In this document: in pieces, positions 1 to 12,293 of the stretch | Layout: every line of letters starts with the position of its first letter | Position numbering within the stretch: the first letter of the stretch is position 1 | Made by a program: the position numbers and the translations under genes | Notes under the pieces: model-generated | Databases searched by the model: none | What the model was told of the DNA's origin: nothing | What the model saw: the letters and a program-made list of their open reading frames with translations, nothing else | From: Mesodorylaimus sp. YZB2_4 | Lineage: Eukaryota; Nematoda; Enoplea; Dorylaimida; Dorylaimidae | Length of the DNA: 64,000 bases | NCBI GenBank assembly: GCA_030248295.1 | Contig: JASANH010000966.1 | Span: 237,670 to 301,669, forward strand | Direction of reading: 5' to 3'

Positions 1-961
1 ACCCGCACAGGCCGGTTTGCAGTAAGCAGCACAGTACCTATTGACTCGCATTTTTTTCGCGGCAAAGTCTGATTTTAAGCTCTGTTTACAATTTTCTTCA
101 GAACAACCGAAGTAAAAATTTTTCCCCTTTGGAATTTGACATTGCTATATGAGTACTATTCGCCGATATTGTTATTTCTGACGTGTCCGCGGCCCTTTAA
201 CCAACTGAGCCATTGCGGTTCTGACATGTGGCTGATCTCGAGTGAGGTTCATTTTTGCTGCACTCAAGTTCACTTTTGAATATAATTATAATTGTTAAGT
301 GTTAGTCAAACATTTCTTCTCCGTCAGCAATGACGACCACGCGATGTTTGGCTCTTCTAAATCTTAGCATTGCATGCCTGGTTTACAGCTTGTCAACAGA
401 AAGTGCACCGTCTCTGCTGCGTATTTACTTATTGGTACACAAATTGGAAGCATTGGACGTAATGCCTTCAAACTTAGAAACAAGCAATAGCTCACCACGG
501 CGAACTTCTATTTTAGATTCTTAGGCATAACAGACTAGTAGCATTAGAGCCGACGTGGCAGCCAACACAGCATGTCATCTTTTATGAGCACATCAAAAGC
601 AGTTTATAGAATTTACGATTTGATTACTTTTATGAGTTTACGACCCCAGGCACTAAAGACGCCGGGGATGTTTATGGGCACACGATTATATATTTGGTAG
701 TTTTGCTTCAACGTCATTGTTCATCTTACTTACCTTAATTGGATGACCAAGTGGTGTAAAGTGAGTTTAGAAGCACAGCAGTTAGACTGCAGGCAGCATC
801 ATAGCAGCACAGATGCAGTGTAAAGCACAGTACGGGCATGCCGACCTACCTACATATTTCGAAGGTCCATAAGGCTACAGCGTACTCAGGGCCACCCACG
901 TTCTGAGCGGTGAAGGGTGTATGAGGATATTAGTGTAAGGAGCACAAAATGCAGATCTTTC
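1..961. other. Intergenic sequence, weak signals only
   Basis: No gene can be supported here. A tRNA-like A box lies on the minus strand at about 197-218 (TGGCTCAGTTGGTTA), but no matching B box follows, so it is at most the head of a decayed tRNA-derived SINE. A 64-codon reading frame at 330-524 (plus) starts with a hydrophobic stretch that could pass as a signal peptide. It has no recognisable homology, and its real status is unknown. Confidence 0.4.
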
Positions 962-2584
962 ATGTCTCTAGTCTTATTTTTAGGCTCCCAAATGATTTTC
1001 CCACGCTGGAAATTCTTGATAGCTGCCATTATTACAGCATGGTGTAGCCCATTTGAAATGAGCTATCTCGCCGGGATTATCAACCCGCCCGAACAGATTT
1101 TCCTGCAATTCATCAACGAAACTAATATACACCGTTACAACGCGCCCATGTCCGACGCGACCCTGAATGTGGTGTGGGGTTTCATCGTGTGCATGAGTGC
1201 GGTCGGTGGCTTTATAGGTGCTCTCATATCACCATTTTTCTCGGAGAAGTTTGGTAGAAAATTGTCGATGATGATCATAAGCAACATTATCGCTATTGGG
1301 TCCAGTCTGCTCATGGCATTCTGTCTCGCTGCCAAATCGTACGAAATGCTGGCTGTCGGCAGACTTATCAATGGTTTGAGTCAGGGAATAGCCACAACCA
1401 TCCTACCTTGCTATTTGTCCGAGTGCAGTCCCATGAATTACAGAGGGCTCATGGGTTTTCTACAAACCGTATCCGTCAATTTCACAACCGTTCTGGCCTT
1501 TGTTCTGGCACTGCCCGTAGTTTGGGGCAATACGACATGCTTACCAGTTTTGCTAGGATTTGGCATAGTACCAACCATCATTCAAATGTTTTCCTGTTTC
1601 TTTCTCCCTGAAAGTCCTAAATATCTGTACATCAAAAAACGAGACGCCGTGGCGGCTGAGAAATCGCTTCGTTTTTGGACAGCTGACCATGAGTTGACGC
1701 CGACGGATATCAAAGCCATTTTCCACGAGTTCGACGAGGACGCCGAGACATTGGCTCAAGAAGTTGGTTTCTTCCAAGCTATTAAGGTTCCGTATTTCCG
1801 ACGCATATTTATCATATCCTCTGTAATTATGGCTTGCCAAAACCTGACAGGGGTCGGCCCAGTGTTCAGCTATTCGACAGAGATGTTCCTAAGACTCGGC
1901 TTCGCGCAGAACGTGGCCGACATCTGCACCAACATGTTGGCTGTGGTCAACACTGTCGGGGCCGTGATCACTGGTCCCATCATCGAGAAATATTCGAGAC
2001 GAAGCCTCTTCTTTTCCAGCTACGTAGTCCTCGTCTTCTCTTTGGTCGCCTATACTTTATTCAGTGTGGCCTACACCCTGACTGGCTCGACGTGGACGGC
2101 TTACTTGGCTTTGTCTGGCCTTATCGTCTATTGCGTCGCTTACAATATCGGAGCTGGTTTCTTGATTTGGATTATTCCCTCAGAGATGGCACCTCAGGCC
2201 ATTCGATCTTCGGTGGTCTCTATATCGTCTGCGGTCGGCTGGTTTTTATCATTGGTAGCCATATTTATTTATCCACCAATCGAAGGCAAGATCGGCCAGT
2301 GGGCCTATTCCGTCTATATCGTGCCCCTCGTGGTCTGCCTGCTCTATCTGTACAAAGTGATGCCAGAAACTGGAAAGAAAACTGTGGCTGAACTCGCGAA
2401 AGAAAATTTAGACCAGAAGGCAGAAAAAGTAGAAATTGACAAGTGTAATAGTAGTACCGCCGATTCGGGCTATTGGCCCGATGGAGCAGAGAAGTCTGGA
2501 TCGAGGAGACATAGCCACGAAAGGCCCGACTTGATAGAACAAATATATGTGATTGACAGAAATATTAGTGTTGAGAAGTTTTAA
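962..2584 (+). CDS. MFS sugar-transporter-like protein (SLC2/GLUT-type)
   Basis: Predicted 540-residue polytopic transporter of the major facilitator superfamily, sugar-porter branch, likely moving a hexose or related solute across a membrane. Visible signatures are a first membrane segment after a short basic N-terminus, FSEKFGRK in the loop between helices 2 and 3, the GR..NG..QG segment of helix 4, LPESPKYL before the central cytoplasmic loop, EKYSRRSLFF between helices 8 and 9, and PETGKKT after helix 12. These are the standard family landmarks in the right order. I start at ATG 962; the open frame extends upstream to 917 without an ATG. An asparagine-rich loop (NETNIH, about residue 50) may be glycosylated. 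The gene has no introns, unusual next to its intron-bearing neighbours, and the C-terminal 60 residues are hydrophilic. The substrate cannot be assigned from sequence. Confidence 0.85.
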   Translation: MSLVLFLGSQMIFPRWKFLIAAIITAWCSPFEMSYLAGIINPPEQIFLQFINETNIHRYNAPMSDATLNVVWGFIVCMSAVGGFIGALISPFFSEKFGRKLSMMIISNIIAIGSSLLMAFCLAAKSYEMLAVGRLINGLSQGIATTILPCYLSECSPMNYRGLMGFLQTVSVNFTTVLAFVLALPVVWGNTTCLPVLLGFGIVPTIIQMFSCFFLPESPKYLYIKKRDAVAAEKSLRFWTADHELTPTDIKAIFHEFDEDAETLAQEVGFFQAIKVPYFRRIFIISSVIMACQNLTGVGPVFSYSTEMFLRLGFAQNVADICTNMLAVVNTVGAVITGPIIEKYSRRSLFFSSYVVLVFSLVAYTLFSVAYTLTGSTWTAYLALSGLIVYCVAYNIGAGFLIWIIPSEMAPQAIRSSVVSISSAVGWFLSLVAIFIYPPIEGKIGQWAYSVYIVPLVVCLLYLYKVMPETGKKTVAELAKENLDQKAEKVEIDKCNSSTADSGYWPDGAEKSGSRRHSHERPDLIEQIYVIDRNISVEKF

Positions 2585-5451
2585 TGAGTGCTGCTGTTTT
2601 TATGAAATGTGATTTCATATTTTCACTGGATTCAAATTAAGTTCAATGTAAAAGCAATTAAAAACGAAGTGCTTTATCTGACATGAAGTGATTGCTGGCC
2701 CATCTGCACAGGTGACATGCAGGATTTCTGAAATGCGCCATATTCTGCCCAGACAGGAGCCGCCAGTACAGCATGTGACGAGCATGCTGTGTTGGCAATG
2801 TGTCACTGCGGAGGGATGTCTTCAGTCAGGGTATGCTCTTCGGCAAAGGCATCTCTGTAATCACACAGGTTTACTAGTACCCGCACCTGACGATGACACG
2901 GCACACACTCACCAAGACAAAGGCACACACCACATTATATTATATACCTCCCGACTAGTTCAATTTGCATATACAGTATATCTTCAGTGTCACCAGAATC
3001 ATCTCAGAATCCCGTGTTCGGCCTTATGGAGTCTTCGGAAGAATCGGAAACTACGCACGAAAACCACCGGAGCATCCGCATCTCCATAGTGCTGAAGGCC
3101 TGTTCTCGGAGGGACGAAGCAGGCCAGAATGCGGCTCCATTGCAGGGCTACTAGGCGCATCACCATTTTGCAGATCTTCTCTTTGAGCTTGTCCGGCATA
3201 CGTCAGTCGCAGAGGACAGCTGTCACATGGCGTAATTTCATGCAGGCTGCTTGTATTCTTGCTCAAACGTCAGTTGCAACAGCTGGCAACTGACGTTCAT
3301 GGCTGACAGTCATGGCAGATGATGACTAAGGCACTGAAATTCCTCAGCCTTCTTCGGCTCGTTATCGATGCTGATGGCGCCATCTGTTTGTGGGCCACCC
3401 TTCAGGTACTCCCCCCCGAATTGAGTCTACACGGCCCTTGTGGTGTGGTGGCTAATAAACTATAACACGAGGTGTCCGTGGACTTCGTGGGACTGTTCCT
3501 GTGGCTTGAGCCATCCTCTGGTCAGCCCTAGATAACCCTAGGCGAGCCAAGGATTTCACATGCAAAGGATGAAAAGGACAGAGAGGAGGGGGCTTCTTCG
3601 ATCACTCTTTCAAATCACCCAAATCCATCCATAAAAGATTCTGCTTTAACTGGCCTTTATGGCACAAAGTTACGATTAAATGATCTGTATATTTATGACT
3701 GCGACTATTCGTAAGTTAGCTAACCGACTGTTTTGGAAGACACTGGCGACTAGCGAGGAAGTGAGTTTAGGATCCTCGTAAACGCCACGTGGAGAGTGGC
3801 GCGAAAGTTAATTGGTCGGCAGGGAAGCGCACTGCAATGCAGATTAGATGCTGCTCGTGGATCGTCTTCTTTTTTCATATTCAGAGTTCTATTTCCCAAA
3901 AAAAACACATCAAGTTGGCGGCAAGTGTACGTTAAAGCAAAGAAGGCACAAGGAATGTGACCCAGACAAAACACAAAAGAAGTATTGTGGAACATGAAGT
4001 CAGCCCACAAGGTCAGTGGGATGATAAATCAAACTATTCTTGCCACCTGCTAGTCTTACGCTCGCTAGCACAAAAATGCTCGAATCAAACGGGTCAGTCA
4101 ACCCTTATTCAAAGAGAAACTGACTATTGTCTGAGGAAACCAGTATCTGGTCCTCGACCTCTCACGCGGGATTGGAGACACGATCTACAGACAGCTCCGA
4201 GTTACGGGCGGATTAGGAGTTAGGATATGAGGCGCTCGTAAAAAAAGCCAAAGTCGATCCATGTCCGAGGCTGATGCATCTGTGCAGTATCTCACGATCC
4301 CCGCGCACCGAGTCGTGGATTTCGCCCTCACAAACTGAAAAACCCCGAGTGGGTCGACGGTCTTCCAGAACCGCGTCACTATGATCGCCTTTGGTGGCAT
4401 GAGATAATCGGTTTTGCATGTAAGATTCATTTCACTCAGTCATGCTGATTATCCCTTCGGGGCAGTTCGACAGGACATAATCGCCTTGCAAGCGCAGCGA
4501 TGACGCAAAACGGATTTGTTAAGGCCTACAGTAGTCTAATGTCGTTGGCAAAAATGAAGCTCGAGCAGGTTCTCTCGAAACTTAGTTTAAGCACTTCAAT
4601 TCGTTCTCTGTGAGTTTGTTTTTTCTAAATGAGCGTGTCTGATGTTGGCGGCAATGACATACAGAACAGAGCACACTCATCAAGTGACATGCCGAATTTC
4701 GGAATGCGCTTTATTCTGCACAAAAAAATCACAGGAAATTTGTTTAGAGCAGCCATGTCAAAAATCACAAAATTTTTAAACTGTTTCTAATGTGATTTTT
4801 TAAGACATAGATACTTGACAGGGCAAGCCCCAAAATTGTCAAAACTATGTTTTTCGCAAATGGCGCCACAGATTTTCTAACAGAATTCAGAAAATATTTG
4901 AGTATCTTTTAGCCCTGAGAATTTTTAGATCGAAAATTGAGAGTGGTCAAAGGCTTGACGGCAGTTGGCAACAGCAAATAAAGTATCAGAAGTCAATATT
5001 GAATCGATTTTGCCACTTAATCCCAGCCAGCTTGATATCTTCACCGAAAACAATTTTTGCACAAGTCTTTCTTTGTTGCACATGTCAGTTTCCAGCTTTT
5101 ACGGCAAGAGATCGAGTGCATCGAGAGCAAATAAGCCTGTGCGGAGACAAAATATCAAAACAAAATGAGGCCAAGCTGCAATCACAAGCTAGTTCGAAAG
5201 TACTCGTATAATACGAGTATATGACAAAGGCACGCCAATGTTTTTTCACTTGAGTGCAGAAAATAATCATATTCTTGATAGAGATGTGCACATAAGGCCT
5301 TTAAAATTTATAATGTGATAGAGATCAATTAAAGAAATTTTATTTCAGACACACTATCAGGCGGCCGGAGTTTGGTACATTAGGTACCTGAAAACATCAA
5401 GAAATATAAGCATACAGGGTTCTCAGGACCCCACCCTGTATCAATCACTGA
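2585..5451. other. Intergenic region with a short dispersed repeat
   Basis: No supported gene. A segment of about 36 bp is shared by 2712-2748 and 4684-4719 (GTGACATGC, then AATGCGC, then TATTCTGC), so a dispersed repeat touches both ends. Around 3395-3500 there is loose similarity to 32150-32245 (CTACACG, CCCTTGTG, ACACGAGGTGTC), possibly fragments of one LTR family. A minus-strand AATAAA at 5338-5343 is a likely poly(A) signal for the GPCR gene. Confidence 0.4.
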
Positions 5452-6450
5452 TCAACGACTACGATTCTGAGGCCCCGTGATCGATGGCGCTCTTACGATA
5501 TGGACTACCGAGCTAGTCTGCTCGGAGCAAGAGAACAACTTTGAAAATGCCTCGCGCATTTTGGCGTCTTTCCAAATGTAAAACAGGCAATTTATACCAG
5601 AGTGTATAGTTGAGCCGAGGCCAATGTAGGCGGGTGCTTTGGATGTGATCAACGTCTGGGCATTGAACGATTTTAGAATGATGATAATTGAATTGGGTAC
5701 GACAAAGATGATCAGACCAGCAGCTACGACACATGTGATCGAGGATGTGACTTCCACTTGCTTTAGAAAAAATTGGCTGTTGTTGTTGTTAATGTAGGGA
5801 GCAGTATGTTTTAGCAGCTGCCTCGTCTTAAACGTAATGATAAGCAAAGTGAACGGATACACGATCAGCACGATGAGACCAGCCACAGAATTGAAATTAT
5901 TGATCAGGCCAGTCATTGCAGCACTTCGACTACTCGATCCGATGCAGCCTGGTGGGTAATCGTACAGGCTCACATCTGTGTACGAAATAATGGCGAACAA
6001 CGAGCTGATGCTCAACGCTATGGTCACGCAGAACAGGCATGCCCGTAGTTTGGGCATGCTTCTGTATCGAATCGGGAACACGATGGCGTAGCAGCGGTCG
6101 AAAGCAATGAATACGGTCATGATCATAGAGTACATGATGGCCACGGCCCCGTGCGTAGACAACAACAAGCATTGCCATCTGATTATGCGAGGCGCCAGAT
6201 TCGTTATGATCAAGTTGGTCGAAGCATTGGTTAGCTGACCCAAACATAGGACGGCATCGCCGGCGGCTAAGGCGGCTTGCAGATACTTGCAGTGCTTGCG
6301 AAGATGGGAATGCTTGGCTATCAAAAGGACCATGATAACGTTACCAAAAATACCCAGAATACTCAAAATGACATTGATTCCATTGACGCAGTTTCGTTCA
6401 ATCAAAGCGCTTAGGCTGGTAGTCGATGCTGTGGTGTTGTTAGAAGCCAT
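5452..6450 (-). CDS. Rhodopsin-like (class A) G protein-coupled receptor
   Basis: Predicted 332-residue seven-transmembrane receptor that would sense an external ligand at the cell surface and signal through G proteins. The N-terminus has glycosylation sequons at Asn4 and Asn5. Helix 1 carries the conserved Gly-Asn (residues 36-37) and helix 2 an Asp at about 65. A Cys at 94 lies at the start of helix 3 for the usual extracellular disulfide. The helix 3 end reads DRC (118-120) rather than DRY, followed by YAIVFPIRYRSM. Helix 7 has NCLFYIW where NPxxY is expected. Overall form resembles the nematode srsx-like chemoreceptor-type receptors, but this is my inference from pattern. Start is ATG at 6450; the gene is intronless. 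A poly(A) signal lies about 110 bp past the stop. Ligand unknown. Confidence 0.82.
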   Translation of the reverse strand: MASNNTTASTTSLSALIERNCVNGINVILSILGIFGNVIMVLLIAKHSHLRKHCKYLQAALAAGDAVLCLGQLTNASTNLIITNLAPRIIRWQCLLLSTHGAVAIMYSMIMTVFIAFDRCYAIVFPIRYRSMPKLRACLFCVTIALSISSLFAIISYTDVSLYDYPPGCIGSSSRSAAMTGLINNFNSVAGLIVLIVYPFTLLIITFKTRQLLKHTAPYINNNNSQFFLKQVEVTSSITCVVAAGLIIFVVPNSIIIILKSFNAQTLITSKAPAYIGLGSTIHSGINCLFYIWKDAKMREAFSKLFSCSEQTSSVVHIVRAPSITGPQNRSR

Positions 6451-9400
6451 GTTGGAACGTGTGAGAAGATGAGTCTACAGCATATCGGTTTGATAATAGA
6501 CTAGGTATTGACCAGGTATGGCGTAGCCTTGGCCGAGCTATGCGGCTTGGTGACCAATCAGGTGCTTTTAGTGCGCAGTTGTAATCGGATCAAGTACCGG
6601 CTATTCATCCCGACCTTCGCGACCTGGTTATCACAAAATTTATAACAAATGGTCACACGTAGAAGCAATCAAGATATTGACTCCTGACTTATTATACATG
6701 ATTATAAGCTCATACGAGTGTAGGTAATTTTTTATTACTCGGCTATACTCTGCAATGTGGAGAAATATGGCGCCTAATCCAGATTAGGAAATGACGCAAG
6801 GAAGCTCGCGCCCGTCAGTCCTCAGTCCTCTTTCGAGTGAGCACTCATCGTCAGATGGCTTGAAAAATGAGTGACCGAATAACAAAGCGAGACGAAGAAG
6901 ATTTAGGGGGAGCAGATTTCGAAGCCGACCTATACAAGCAGAAGTTTTAGAATCTAAGGCAGAAAATAGTCAAGAGACGACATGACAAACGTGAGTTTGT
7001 CGGTACCAGGATGGCGGCAACAACAATCGACGAACAGGTTGGCAGCACCGCCTTTAAATTTGCATGCGCCTATGTAAACCCTGACGTAGAAGCATGAAAA
7101 CCAAGAAGCTGAGCCTATGACTGCATTATCATGCTGTTTTAACAGGAATCGGCGAAGCGGAGGGTCCTCGCAATGCGATTCAATGGGCCTATTGTAGGTG
7201 CCACGGGAAACATGAAACGATAGTATCGAGCCTTTGTTGACAAAAGAGAACATCGGCATTACAATCATATAGCATCTGGAAAAGATATAGCCTAGTCACG
7301 CAGGTGGGTAGGGACTGGTAGCAAGATACCTAGGACTTCGGGGAGGCAGCTGCTGACCCGACTCTGCAGTAGCGATCAGCCTGCTATACCATCGGCCTTA
7401 TGACCACCTACTGTCCTGCAACCTACAGTAGCTGTCGCTATATTTCGGTAGCCGCAGCAGAGCGTACTCCAAGAGTGCCGCTCTATTCGTAGACGGATTT
7501 GAGCGTTGATTTGATGAGTATATGGTAACTGTTTATGCTGACTCTGAGGTTACACATAAAAAACGCCATATTGATCCATGACACAGCCGTGTGCCCCCGT
7601 TGCCCTATTGCATCGATTCCCTAAGCTGGATACACTAGGTTAGTGTTTTCTATGAGCTCCCGCTTTTCAGGATTTTGGGATAGAGAAAGTGCAAATTTAT
7701 CAGGCAGCCACATGATCCTACAAAATGAGCAGTCAAAGCTTTCTGTGTCGCTATGGCAGTCAAAGCTGCTGGAGACGAAGGTGTGCTAGGTCTAATATCC
7801 AGATGAAGCAGTTGTCTAAATTTTAATCGAGCAAAAGCAATTTCAATGCTGGGACCTTTATTAGACTTACGACGGCAATACAAGTCATATTCAGTTGACA
7901 GTGAGATCGCCACTTGTGGCCGGAAAAAGCACTTAGATAATGACCAAAGGACGCTCAAACCTTTTATGGCACCTTAGCCTTTTACATACCAAAAATATGA
8001 AAATTTCAAATCAACGCGGTCTAATGGCATTTGGCGTTTTTTGGCGTTTTGGCGTTTTTTTTACTTTGCAGTTATCAGGCAAATTGAAAACTGAAATGGG
8101 CAAATGGGTGCTCAATCCAATTCAACCTCGGACAGGATACAAATGAGATAATTTTCGCAGGTAGAGAAAACCGCAGAAAATTGCAGAGACAATATTCATG
8201 CGTGCACTATATCCATAACTTATGGAGACCATCATGTTTCATTGCGCTAGGTGCCGGGACCAGTTCACGACGCGACAACAAATAGTAAACATGCCAAAGT
8301 CCATTCCTATGTCAAAAGGTTTCCGTACCCAGGCAATCACCTTCGAATTCATGGACCGCGACGACATTGGCACATGCAAAAGGCAGTACTGTTCACGGCA
8401 AGATACAGCAATTAGCACATTCAGTAGGGTTGCAAAAAAGGTGGCGTTCCAAAGGGTCATTGGCTCTCCGTGATAAACCAGTTGGCACAAATCTCAATCA
8501 ATCCATACTAAAGCAGCAAATGCGTACCTAAGTTCTGTTCATGGCTCATTTTTTGACTTTTTCTTTCCTGCATTGGCGGCCTACGACAACAGCTCTACGG
8601 TAATGTTCAGTTTCGTAGTTTACCACATCACCAAACGCAGGTATGCGCACTAGAGGGTGAAAGGATACACAAAACGATTTATAACCGGCTTCCTTTGAGA
8701 ATTTTACACGCCCTTCGCGTGCCGCATAGTGCCGTGTGTACACTCCCATAGAAAACAGATATTACTGGACGCGAGTCAATCATTCACCCATAAGTGCACA
8801 CCTAGCGTGAGAGGCGCCCAGGGCAGCCAACACAGTGTTCTAACCCAGGGCCCAATCCAAAAAATCCAGAGCAGCCCAGCAATGTCTTTCAACCTAGGCC
8901 ATGGCTGAAACTCTATCCTGACGGGTGACACTACCAGTTGCAGAGAGGATAGACTGCCACTCGAGCCTCTACACGAGGCTGACAAAACAATGTTTCTCCC
9001 GCAGTGTGCACACGAATCTCTACACGAATATGAGTTCAGTTTTTTTTGCACATCCAGCCTTGGAAGATGGCGAAAGATACATACTTTCTGTAAAAAGAGG
9101 CACCTATGACTTCCAATCGAGATACCCATGCTCAGTACTGTATCCCATTCTTTCAAGTTCTGACTACTGTAGATCAGCAGGAGAAGGTTTTTCGATTCTT
9201 TTTAGCGAAACAAATGTGATTTTTGTAATTTGAGCCTGCGGCTAAAACTAATTTTTACTGTATTTAGGTAATGGGGGAGGGGGAAATCGCTGCTTTGAGG
9301 GATCAACGAAGCTATGTACCTTTAGTCTTTCTGTCTTTATTATTTTCCATTTTATCATTTTATCATAGGGATTCTTTAAAAAGGTATTTGAGCTACCATG

Positions 9401-9532
9401 TGACTCAATAATAGTGCAACAAAATCGTCTCGCTTTGAAACTAACGAAACTTAGGCCAATAAAAATACAGCCAGACCAAATTTTGAGAACAAAGAATCCA
9501 GACTTTGGAGCAGCAGCACATGGGGACTGACT
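6451..9532. other. Intergenic region with SINE and repeat fragments
   Basis: No gene is supported. 8617-8688 matches the tail of the tRNA-derived SINE family 1 (compare 16902-16970). 8690-8765 resembles 21645-21715 (CTTTGAGAAT, then CGCATAGTGCC, then TGTGTA), another dispersed repeat. 8026-8062 has a short run of GGCGTTTT units. AATAAA on the minus strand near 9335-9342 may be the collagen poly(A) signal. The rest shows nothing I recognise. Confidence 0.4.
8617..8688 (-). repeat. SINE family 1, partial (tail) copy
   Basis: Plus-strand text reads ACCACATCACCAAACGC, then TATGCGCACT and AGGGTG, as in the copy at 16902-17051. The tRNA-like head with the A and B boxes is missing. Confidence 0.55.
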
Positions 9533-10498
9533 TTAGACCCTAACTTTGGCTGTTTTTGCTCTCGTCCTTCTTGGACATTTGCAATACTGCGCATCTTGAC
9601 CAGGTCTACCTGGCTGGCCTTTCGGACCAGATATGCCAGGAATGCCACCATTTCCTTTTGGCCCAGGTTGGCCAGCAGGACCAGAACTTCCCGCTTTACC
9701 TGGTGCTCCATTGGGGCCTTCGTCACCGTCATCGCCAGCAGGGCCCCTGAAATAGACGCACTTGCGCTACATAGTTCGGCAGTTCACTGGAATTAACTTA
9801 CGCTTGGCCTGGATTCCCAGCCGGTCCTCGCGGGCCTTTTTCTCCTGTCTCTGCATTACTACCAAGCGAGCCCTTCTCCCCAGGCTTTCCACTCTTTCCG
9901 AATTCTCCTGGTGGGCCCGAGGAACCAGCTGATCCTGTGTTTCCTGGACGCCCTGAATTTCCTGGCGGTCCTTTAGGTCCTCTTGCACCCACAGCCCCGG
10001 GTGGTCCTGCTATGCCCGAGTTTCCTTTAGTTCCAGGCGGGCACCCGCGACAGAGTCCTTTGAATAGATTTTCCACCGCAATAGAAATGCTTGGTAAACC
10101 GGGCTGACCTTTGTTGCCCACTGATTGTGCTGGAATTCCGTCGCCTCCAGGCTCACCTGGTTTTCCTAGAGGGCCGGGTGGGCATGGGTTTTCTGCAACA
10201 AGCCGATCGGGTACTTCCCAGTACACTCGGTCTCCTACTCAGAGCACTTACGATCACAGCAATGGCAGTGCGCCTGCCGAGTGGTACGAAGGACAGTGGC
10301 AGCTTTTTTATTCCTGGAGGTCATCATTCGGATCCATATGTCCTCGGTGATCATTTTGAACTCATTCATTCCCTGACCAAGGTCGTATCTCAGGTGAGAG
10401 CGTTTATGGAAAAAAACAGGAATCGAAACAAGGCAGGCCAAGGCTGCTGTTATGCTCATTGTAATGGCGGCCGAAGAGACAATATCCGCCGTCGTCAT
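9533..10498 (-). CDS. Nematode cuticle collagen, three exons
   Basis: Structural collagen of the nematode cuticle, 283 residues, secreted by hypodermis and cross-linked outside the cell. Exons (minus) are 10252-10498, 9802-10192 and 9533-9746; lengths 247, 391 and 214 join in frame. Donors are GTAAGTG and GTAAGTT; acceptors are TTGCAG and ATTTCAG. Exon 1 encodes the cuticle-collagen N-terminal region: a hydrophobic segment (about residues 12-32), then an amphipathic stretch with DIWIRMM. A CHCC cluster lies before the first intron. Exons 2 and 3 encode Gly-X-Y blocks broken by short interruptions, one bearing CRGC. The protein ends with a Tyr-Cys-Lys-Cys-Pro motif and a basic tail, as in many family members. 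ATG 10498 is chosen because the frame further upstream (10507) opens with TTG. This gene is the best taxonomic marker in the window. Confidence 0.9.
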
Positions 10499-12293
10499 TT
10501 TGGCCAATGTTCTATGACTCGACCAAAAATGATTGTGTCAATCAAAAATGATGTGGCGGGCAATGATTGTGTCAATGCATCGTCCTTTATATTTTGTCCA
10601 AGAAAACATTAATCTCGCTCTGTCGACTCTGTCAATCAAAGTCTTTTCGCAGAGACAAGACATTTGGTAATAAAACGAAACAATGTCGGCCCTTTTTCAT
10701 CTTGTCCCTTACACCGTCTACTGGGTATTTGATTTCGAGAAGTCTAGTGTAACATTTCCATGTACGCTGTTCGACCTATTTGAGTCTTCATTGTACCGCG
10801 ACTTTGTTGCGCGAACAGTTATTGACGTCCTTAGAACCAATGAGAACGGAAAATTAACTAACTGAATCCTGCTACTTTCTATGATTTGAAAAACCAGTAT
10901 GGAGCATGGCAGACGGGCGGGCGCGGAATGTCTACTTGTCTCTGGAGTATTTCAATTGGTTGATCTCGTATTCAGTTACAGGCGTGGCAATGGCGTGAAC
11001 CTGGATTTAGTCTGATGCCTTATACAGTCTGGGGCGACATCATGTGTCAAAAAGAGGAAATGGGTTGTAAAGCCGTTTTTGAGCTATTTAATGGGCCAAA
11101 CAACATCAGCGTTTTCCCAATACTAGAAATATGTAAAAGGGCGTCATGGTTGTGTCTAATGGACATTTCGAGTGCTGGACTTACAGTACATCCAATGTCC
11201 TGTCGTCGTGCATCTATTCGGATGACTCTAGACTGTATGAGAATACCTACGGTGAAGTGAAGGTCGTAAAAGGTAGTACAGCGGACGAGAACCGGACAGC
11301 TTCAAACTCGGTTAGACTCCGAAACCGACGTGAGAAATAATTATTGTTCTCTAACGGTTGTGGTTGTGGCCGTGTCATACTTTATCCACAGCCAACCACC
11401 GCACAGCGCACTCGAGGGCTAAAGAACACATAAATTGACAATCACTTTTTACCCAGGTATGAGTCGAACCCTCTCCTGTAAGAGCGCATCCAGAGTAAGA
11501 GGCAGGCGCCTTAACCACTACAGGCGCGTACGCAGGGGGTGGGTGTGCTTGGGTGCTTGAGCGCCCTACGACCCTTGAAAGTAAGGCAAAGGTATTAAAA
11601 TTACCTTTAAAAACTTCGGCCATGCGTCTGGTTGCATGTCCACTTAATACAGTTTTGTGTTTTCGTGGTGCAAGATTAAAATTTTTCGCCTCCAGAGGAG
11701 GTAAACCCCAGTGGCGCGCACGAGGGCAGCATTGCGGCCAACGGTCCCCTTCCTATCGAGAGAAGTGGCCAGAGTGGGAACCCAGTTTGATAAAATTAAA
11801 GGTTTTTATTGTTCATGTTCTTCTTTTCTTTTGTCCGTGTTTTTCTTTTTTCTTTCCTCACCCCACTCCATCTCGCCCTCGGATCGCGCCTTCGGCGCTT
11901 ATTTTGAAGTACCAAGCTGGACTCCATTTTCCATTTAGCCGTATCCGTCAACTGGACTTTGCGCGAATTTATATTTATTTATGCAAATTTTTTGTTGGCA
12001 CCCAACGACCCCCAAACAATGCGTACGCGCCTACATTAGGCCACGACCCGGGCCTAGCTGACTGGCGGGTCTGGCTTCCTTTATATCTAACAACAGGCAG
12101 AATAAAAAAATCTTGACAATAAATGACATTTATACGAGAATTAATGACTTGTCAAAACATGATTGGTTGCACAGAAAATAACTAATCTACGCAGTACGCT
12201 TGATCGACCGTTTCTATAGCAGCATCACGGAATCTCCATACTTGACTGGAAAACACCACCTGTCAATGTTTTGTTACTGGAAGACAGCAACGA
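10499..12293. other. Intergenic region
   Basis: Holds the collagen promoter side and one SINE (11395-11528). The plus-strand open frames at 11015-11340 and 11553-12116 have no recognisable domain, and parts overlap the SINE. I see no supported gene. Confidence 0.4.
11395..11528 (-). repeat. SINE family 1 (tRNA-derived)
   Basis: Read on the minus strand, the head has an A box (TAGTGGTTAAGGCG) and about 35 bp further a B box (GGTTCGACTC), the two internal RNA polymerase III promoter elements. The tail holds the CCCTCGAGTGCGC segment shared with copies at 13915-14047 and 16902-17051. Confidence 0.7.

Noticed and set aside
3395..3500. LTR pair with 32150-32245
   Set aside because: Similarity is short and patchy, ends do not match, and there is no internal coding region between them.
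7330..7420. Possible tRNA gene on the minus strand
   Set aside because: An A-box-like word is present but no proper B box or acceptor-stem pairing.
11553..12116. 187-codon plus-strand open frame
   Set aside because: Low-complexity, no domain, no splice or start context, adjoins a SINE.
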